Assembly (NCBI RefSeq): GCF_003115855.1
Contig: NZ_KZ819075.1
Span: 124,001-188,000 of the forward strand
From: Brenneria corticis
Lineage (GTDB): Bacteria > Pseudomonadota > Gammaproteobacteria > Enterobacterales > Enterobacteriaceae
Length of the DNA: 64,000 bases
Reading direction: 5' to 3'
The translations under genes were made by a program, and so were the position numbers. The first letter of the stretch is position 1; each line of letters opens with the position of its first letter. A model generated the notes under the pieces. The model did no database searches. It was given only the letters and a program-made list of their open reading frames with translations, and was not told where the DNA came from. Of this stretch, positions 61,361 to 64,000 are shown piece by piece.

Positions 61361-62074
61361 ATGTGGAAACGCCTGATATACGGCCTGTTGATAACTATTG
61401 GCGTGCTGCTGCTGTCCGCTTTTGCTCTCGATCGCTGGATCAGTTGGAAAACCGCGCCTTTTGTTTATGACGATCTTCAGGCGCTGCCGTCGCGACAGGT
61501 CGGCGTGGTATTGGGCACCGCCAAGTATTACCGCACCGGGGTCATCAATCAGTATTATCTTTTCCGTATCCAGGGGGCATTGAACGCCTATAACAGCGGC
61601 AAAATCAGTTATCTGCTGCTAAGCGGCGACAATGCGCTGCAAAGTTACAACGAGCCGATGACCATGCGTCGCGACCTGATAGCGGCCGGCGTTTCTCCGA
61701 CGGATATCGTGCTGGACTATGCGGGATTTCGTACGCTGGACTCGGTCGTCAGAACGCGGAAGGTGTTCGATACCAATGACTTCACCATCATTACCCAGCG
61801 TTTCCACTGCGAACGGGCGTTGTTTATCGCCCTGCACCTCGGCATTCAGGCGCAGTGCTACGCGGTTCCCTCCCCCAAAAACATGCTCACCGTGCGTCTG
61901 CGGGAATTCGGCGCCAGGCTGGGCGCGCTCTTTGATCTGTACATTGTGAAACGGGAACCCCGTTTTCTCGGACCGCAGATTTCGATTCCGGCAGAGCATA
62001 AAATTCCCGAGGATGCGCCGGACTACCCCGCCGTTCCCCCTGAGCAGGCGCTTAACCCGGCCCGCCAGGGCTAG
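61361..62074 (+). CDS. sanA: SanA family envelope protein
   Basis: 237-residue membrane-anchored DUF218 protein (SanA/ElyC/YdcF group) needed for envelope barrier at high temperature; loss causes vancomycin sensitivity in E. coli. One N-terminal membrane segment (LLITIGVLLLSAFAL), then GVVLGTAKYY, LLSGDN and DYAGFRTLDSV blocks. In E. coli it lies far from rimO. Confidence 0.94.
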   Translation: MWKRLIYGLLITIGVLLLSAFALDRWISWKTAPFVYDDLQALPSRQVGVVLGTAKYYRTGVINQYYLFRIQGALNAYNSGKISYLLLSGDNALQSYNEPMTMRRDLIAAGVSPTDIVLDYAGFRTLDSVVRTRKVFDTNDFTIITQRFHCERALFIALHLGIQAQCYAVPSPKNMLTVRLREFGARLGALFDLYIVKREPRFLGPQISIPAEHKIPEDAPDYPAVPPEQALNPARQG

Positions 62075-62101
62075 ACGATAGCGATACCCGCCGCCATGCC
62101 T

Positions 62102-63262
62102 CTAGGCCGCTTTGGCAATCGCCGCGGTCAGCCGGCGCCACAGCCACTCAAGCGGCCCCTGGCGGAAATAACGCAGCCAGTAATGAGAAAACAGCAGGTT
62201 TACTCCCCAGACTACGGGCACCACGGCCAGCAGCTGCAGGCGATCCAGGCGCATAAACAGCCCGAAATGGTTAAACAGCAGGCTACAGACCAGGGTCTGC
62301 AGCAAATAATTGGTCAGCGCCATACGGCCGATATCGCCGATCCAGTAAGTGATGCGCCAGCGGCATAACGTCGGCCAAAAGCCATAACAGAGCGCGAGAT
62401 AGCCCACCGCCTGCAGAATAGCGCTCAACTCGCGGGGGATCTGCAATAACAGGCCGCTCCAGCGATATTCCCACTGCACCAGCCACTGCGCCGCCACGCC
62501 GCCGCCGTTGATCAATAACGCCAGCGGAATCAGCCAGCAAGCAATGCGCCGGTAGTGCCGCTGGCTGAACGTCCCTTTCAGCCAGCCGCTGCGCATCAGG
62601 CCGGCGCCCAGCAGCATGGAGCCGGCCAGCAGCCAGCCGTATTGAACGCCCAGCGATAATAGGCTATCGGTAAGCAAGTCCACCCGGTTGCCCCATGCCT
62701 CCGGCCCGCCCGTGGTCTTCCAGTAGGCCTCATAGGTAATGTCGGCCGCGCCCGGCTGCCAGAATCGTCCCGGCTGCGGACTGAGCAATCGGCTTAAAAC
62801 AAACAGCACGCCCACCCCGACAAGATACATTATCGCCCCGGTGCGCAGTAACGCCCGGCTACCCTCGGCGTGGCGGATCATGCCGTAGCACACCAGCCCA
62901 ATCAGGCCGTAATCCAGCAGAATGTCGCCGTCCCAGAAAAAAACGGCATGTACCAGCCCTATCAGCATCAGCCAGAACAGCCGGGCATGCACCCAACGCT
63001 TTCCTCTGGGCAGCAACAGCTGTAGCCCAGCCCCGAACAGCAGCGAGAATAACGTCAAAAATTTTGCCTGTACGGCGAGATCCATGATGGCCCAGGTCCA
63101 GGCATCCGTCGGCGATGGCAACCCCTGCCAGGCAGGATTGAGATAGGCGGCTTTCGGTAAGCCGAAGGCGGTTATATTGAGCAGTAGAATACCGAGTACG
63201 GCGACGCCGCGCGCAAAATCCAGCGTGGCAATACGTGAGGACGGTGTGGGTTGAGCAGGCAT
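62102..63262 (-). CDS. yeiB: YeiB family membrane protein (DUF418)
   Basis: 386-residue inner-membrane protein, nine or more segments, an N-terminal heparan-acetyltransferase-like domain and C-terminal DUF418 (ALTNYLLQTLVCSLLFNHFGLF). Function unknown. It lies next to folE as in E. coli. Confidence 0.93.
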   Translation of the reverse strand: MPAQPTPSSRIATLDFARGVAVLGILLLNITAFGLPKAAYLNPAWQGLPSPTDAWTWAIMDLAVQAKFLTLFSLLFGAGLQLLLPRGKRWVHARLFWLMLIGLVHAVFFWDGDILLDYGLIGLVCYGMIRHAEGSRALLRTGAIMYLVGVGVLFVLSRLLSPQPGRFWQPGAADITYEAYWKTTGGPEAWGNRVDLLTDSLLSLGVQYGWLLAGSMLLGAGLMRSGWLKGTFSQRHYRRIACWLIPLALLINGGGVAAQWLVQWEYRWSGLLLQIPRELSAILQAVGYLALCYGFWPTLCRWRITYWIGDIGRMALTNYLLQTLVCSLLFNHFGLFMRLDRLQLLAVVPVVWGVNLLFSHYWLRYFRQGPLEWLWRRLTAAIAKAA

Positions 63263-63331
63263 AGGCGTCTGGTATCAGGTCATCGGAATAACGATTGTAT
63301 TAACAGATGGCGTGAAATAATACGCATTTTA

Positions 63332-63367
63332 TTTCTACGTTGCGCCGCACAGCGGCCAACGTAGAAA
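63332..63367 (-). terminator. Hairpin between folE and yeiB
   Basis: Perfect 11-bp arms TTTCTACGTTG/CAACGTAGAAA enclose a second GCCG/CGGC pairing. AT-rich sequence follows but without a T-run, so it may be an attenuator or stabiliser. Confidence 0.45.
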
Positions 63368-63383
63368 CCAGGCAATGCCGCCG

Positions 63384-64000
63384 CTAGCCGTGATGGCGTA
63401 CCGCGCGCAGAAATTCCTGACGGGTATTCTGGCTGGATTTGAACAATCCGCCCAGCGAGGTGGTGGTGGTCGCGCTGGTCGCATCGCGGATGCCGCGCGC
63501 TTTGACGCAATAATGCACCGCATCGATGCATACCGCGACGTTGCTGGTGCCGAGCAACGTTTGCAAGGCAATCAGGATTTGTTGCGTCAAACGTTCCTGC
63601 ACCTGCGGCCGCTGGGAAAAGAACTGTACGATACGATTGATTTTCGACAAACCAATCACACCCTCTTTCGGAATATAGGCCACCGTCGCTTTACCATCAA
63701 TGGTCACGAAATGATGTTCGCAGGTGCTGGTCAAGGTGATGTCCCGGACGGTGACCATTTCATCCACCTTCATTTTATTCTCAATGATGGTGATTTTTGG
63801 GAAATTGGCGTAATCCAGCCCGGAGAATATTTCATCGACATACATTTTAGCGATACGGTGCGGCGTCTCCGCCAGACTGTCATCTTGCAAATCGAGGCTT
63901 AACAGATTCATGACTTCCGTCATATGTTCGGCAATACGCTGTTTACGCGTTTCCCGATCCAATAATTCTCCGCGCAGCGGCGTCTCGAGGCCGCGCGCCA
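63384..64000 (-). CDS. folE: GTP cyclohydrolase I (partial, runs off the window)
   Basis: First enzyme of tetrahydrofolate synthesis, making dihydroneopterin triphosphate from GTP. About 205 C-terminal residues are visible; the open frame continues to the end (GLETPLRGELLDRETRK), matching residues about 18 onward of the 222-residue E. coli protein. Zinc ligands in TSTCEHHFVTIDG and YCVKARGIRD. The start codon lies outside. Confidence 0.96.
   Translation of the reverse strand, partial: ARGLETPLRGELLDRETRKQRIAEHMTEVMNLLSLDLQDDSLAETPHRIAKMYVDEIFSGLDYANFPKITIIENKMKVDEMVTVRDITLTSTCEHHFVTIDGKATVAYIPKEGVIGLSKINRIVQFFSQRPQVQERLTQQILIALQTLLGTSNVAVCIDAVHYCVKARGIRDATSATTTTSLGGLFKSSQNTRQEFLRAVRHHG

Overview
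This window is a chromosomal segment of an enterobacterium in the order Enterobacterales. Most of its genes follow the order seen around minute 20 of the Escherichia coli map (serS-rarA-lolA-ftsK-lrp-trxB-cydDC-aat-infA-clpA-clpS-cspD, then ybjD-lysO-hcp-hcr-amiD-ybjQ-artPIQMJ-rlmC-ybjO-potIHGF-ybjN-rimK-nfsA-grxA-ybjM-ybjL, then deoR-dacC and gstB-yliI-rimO). Protein matches are close but not E. coli-like. serW, ybjC, macAB and poxB-ltaE are absent from their E. coli positions, and rimO is followed by sanA-yeiB-folE. Together with moderate GC this suggests a Pectobacteriaceae-type plant-associated or soil enterobacterium (Brenneria, Dickeya, Pectobacterium or Lonsdalea-like). That placement is an inference from remembered proteins and gene order, not a database result.

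Layout. 1-3.7 kb: a cytosine-permease-like NCS1 transporter divergent from a LysR regulator, then ycaD. 4-28 kb: a housekeeping block covering seryl-tRNA synthetase, replication-fork maintenance, lipoprotein sorting, chromosome translocation, Lrp, thioredoxin reductase, the CydDC exporter, N-end-rule proteolysis (Aat, ClpS, ClpA), IF-1, CspD, an OLD-family nuclease, the lysine exporter, and the nitrosative-stress pair Hcp/Hcr. 28-39 kb: the arginine (Art) and putrescine (Pot) ABC transporters with rlmC and ybjO. 39-46 kb: ybjN, a MarR-GNAT fusion, a decayed transporter fragment, rimK, nfsA, grxA, ybjM and ybjL. 46-52 kb: a deoxyribose-catabolism cluster (deoX, deoP, deoK, divergent deoC-deoR), then dacC. 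52-57 kb: a second methionine-type ABC transporter (metQ-like, metN, metI), a glutathione transferase and a PQQ sugar dehydrogenase. 57-59.8 kb: a small AT-rich accessory island. 59.8-64 kb: rimO, sanA, yeiB and partial folE.

The accessory island between yliI and rimO is the least ordinary part. It holds a DUF4225 protein translationally coupled to a small membrane protein, which resembles a toxin/immunity pair. Next to it is a zeta-type kinase toxin with a small overlapping partner gene. That module sits between two 112-bp direct copies of the rimO promoter plus its first codons, which looks like integration at the 5' end of rimO with restoration of the gene. No integrase is present.

Other notable features are: a 382-bp element with perfect 29-bp inverted ends that has replaced the 3' end of ybjO; a repeat insertion that has duplicated the serS terminator hairpin; an 18-gene-free kilobase-scale set of regulatory sites that match known consensus patterns (NsrR and FNR before hcp, OxyR before grxA, DeoR and two CRP sites in the deo region, a palindrome before the MarR-GNAT gene); and a 66-codon remnant of a Bcr/CflA drug transporter.
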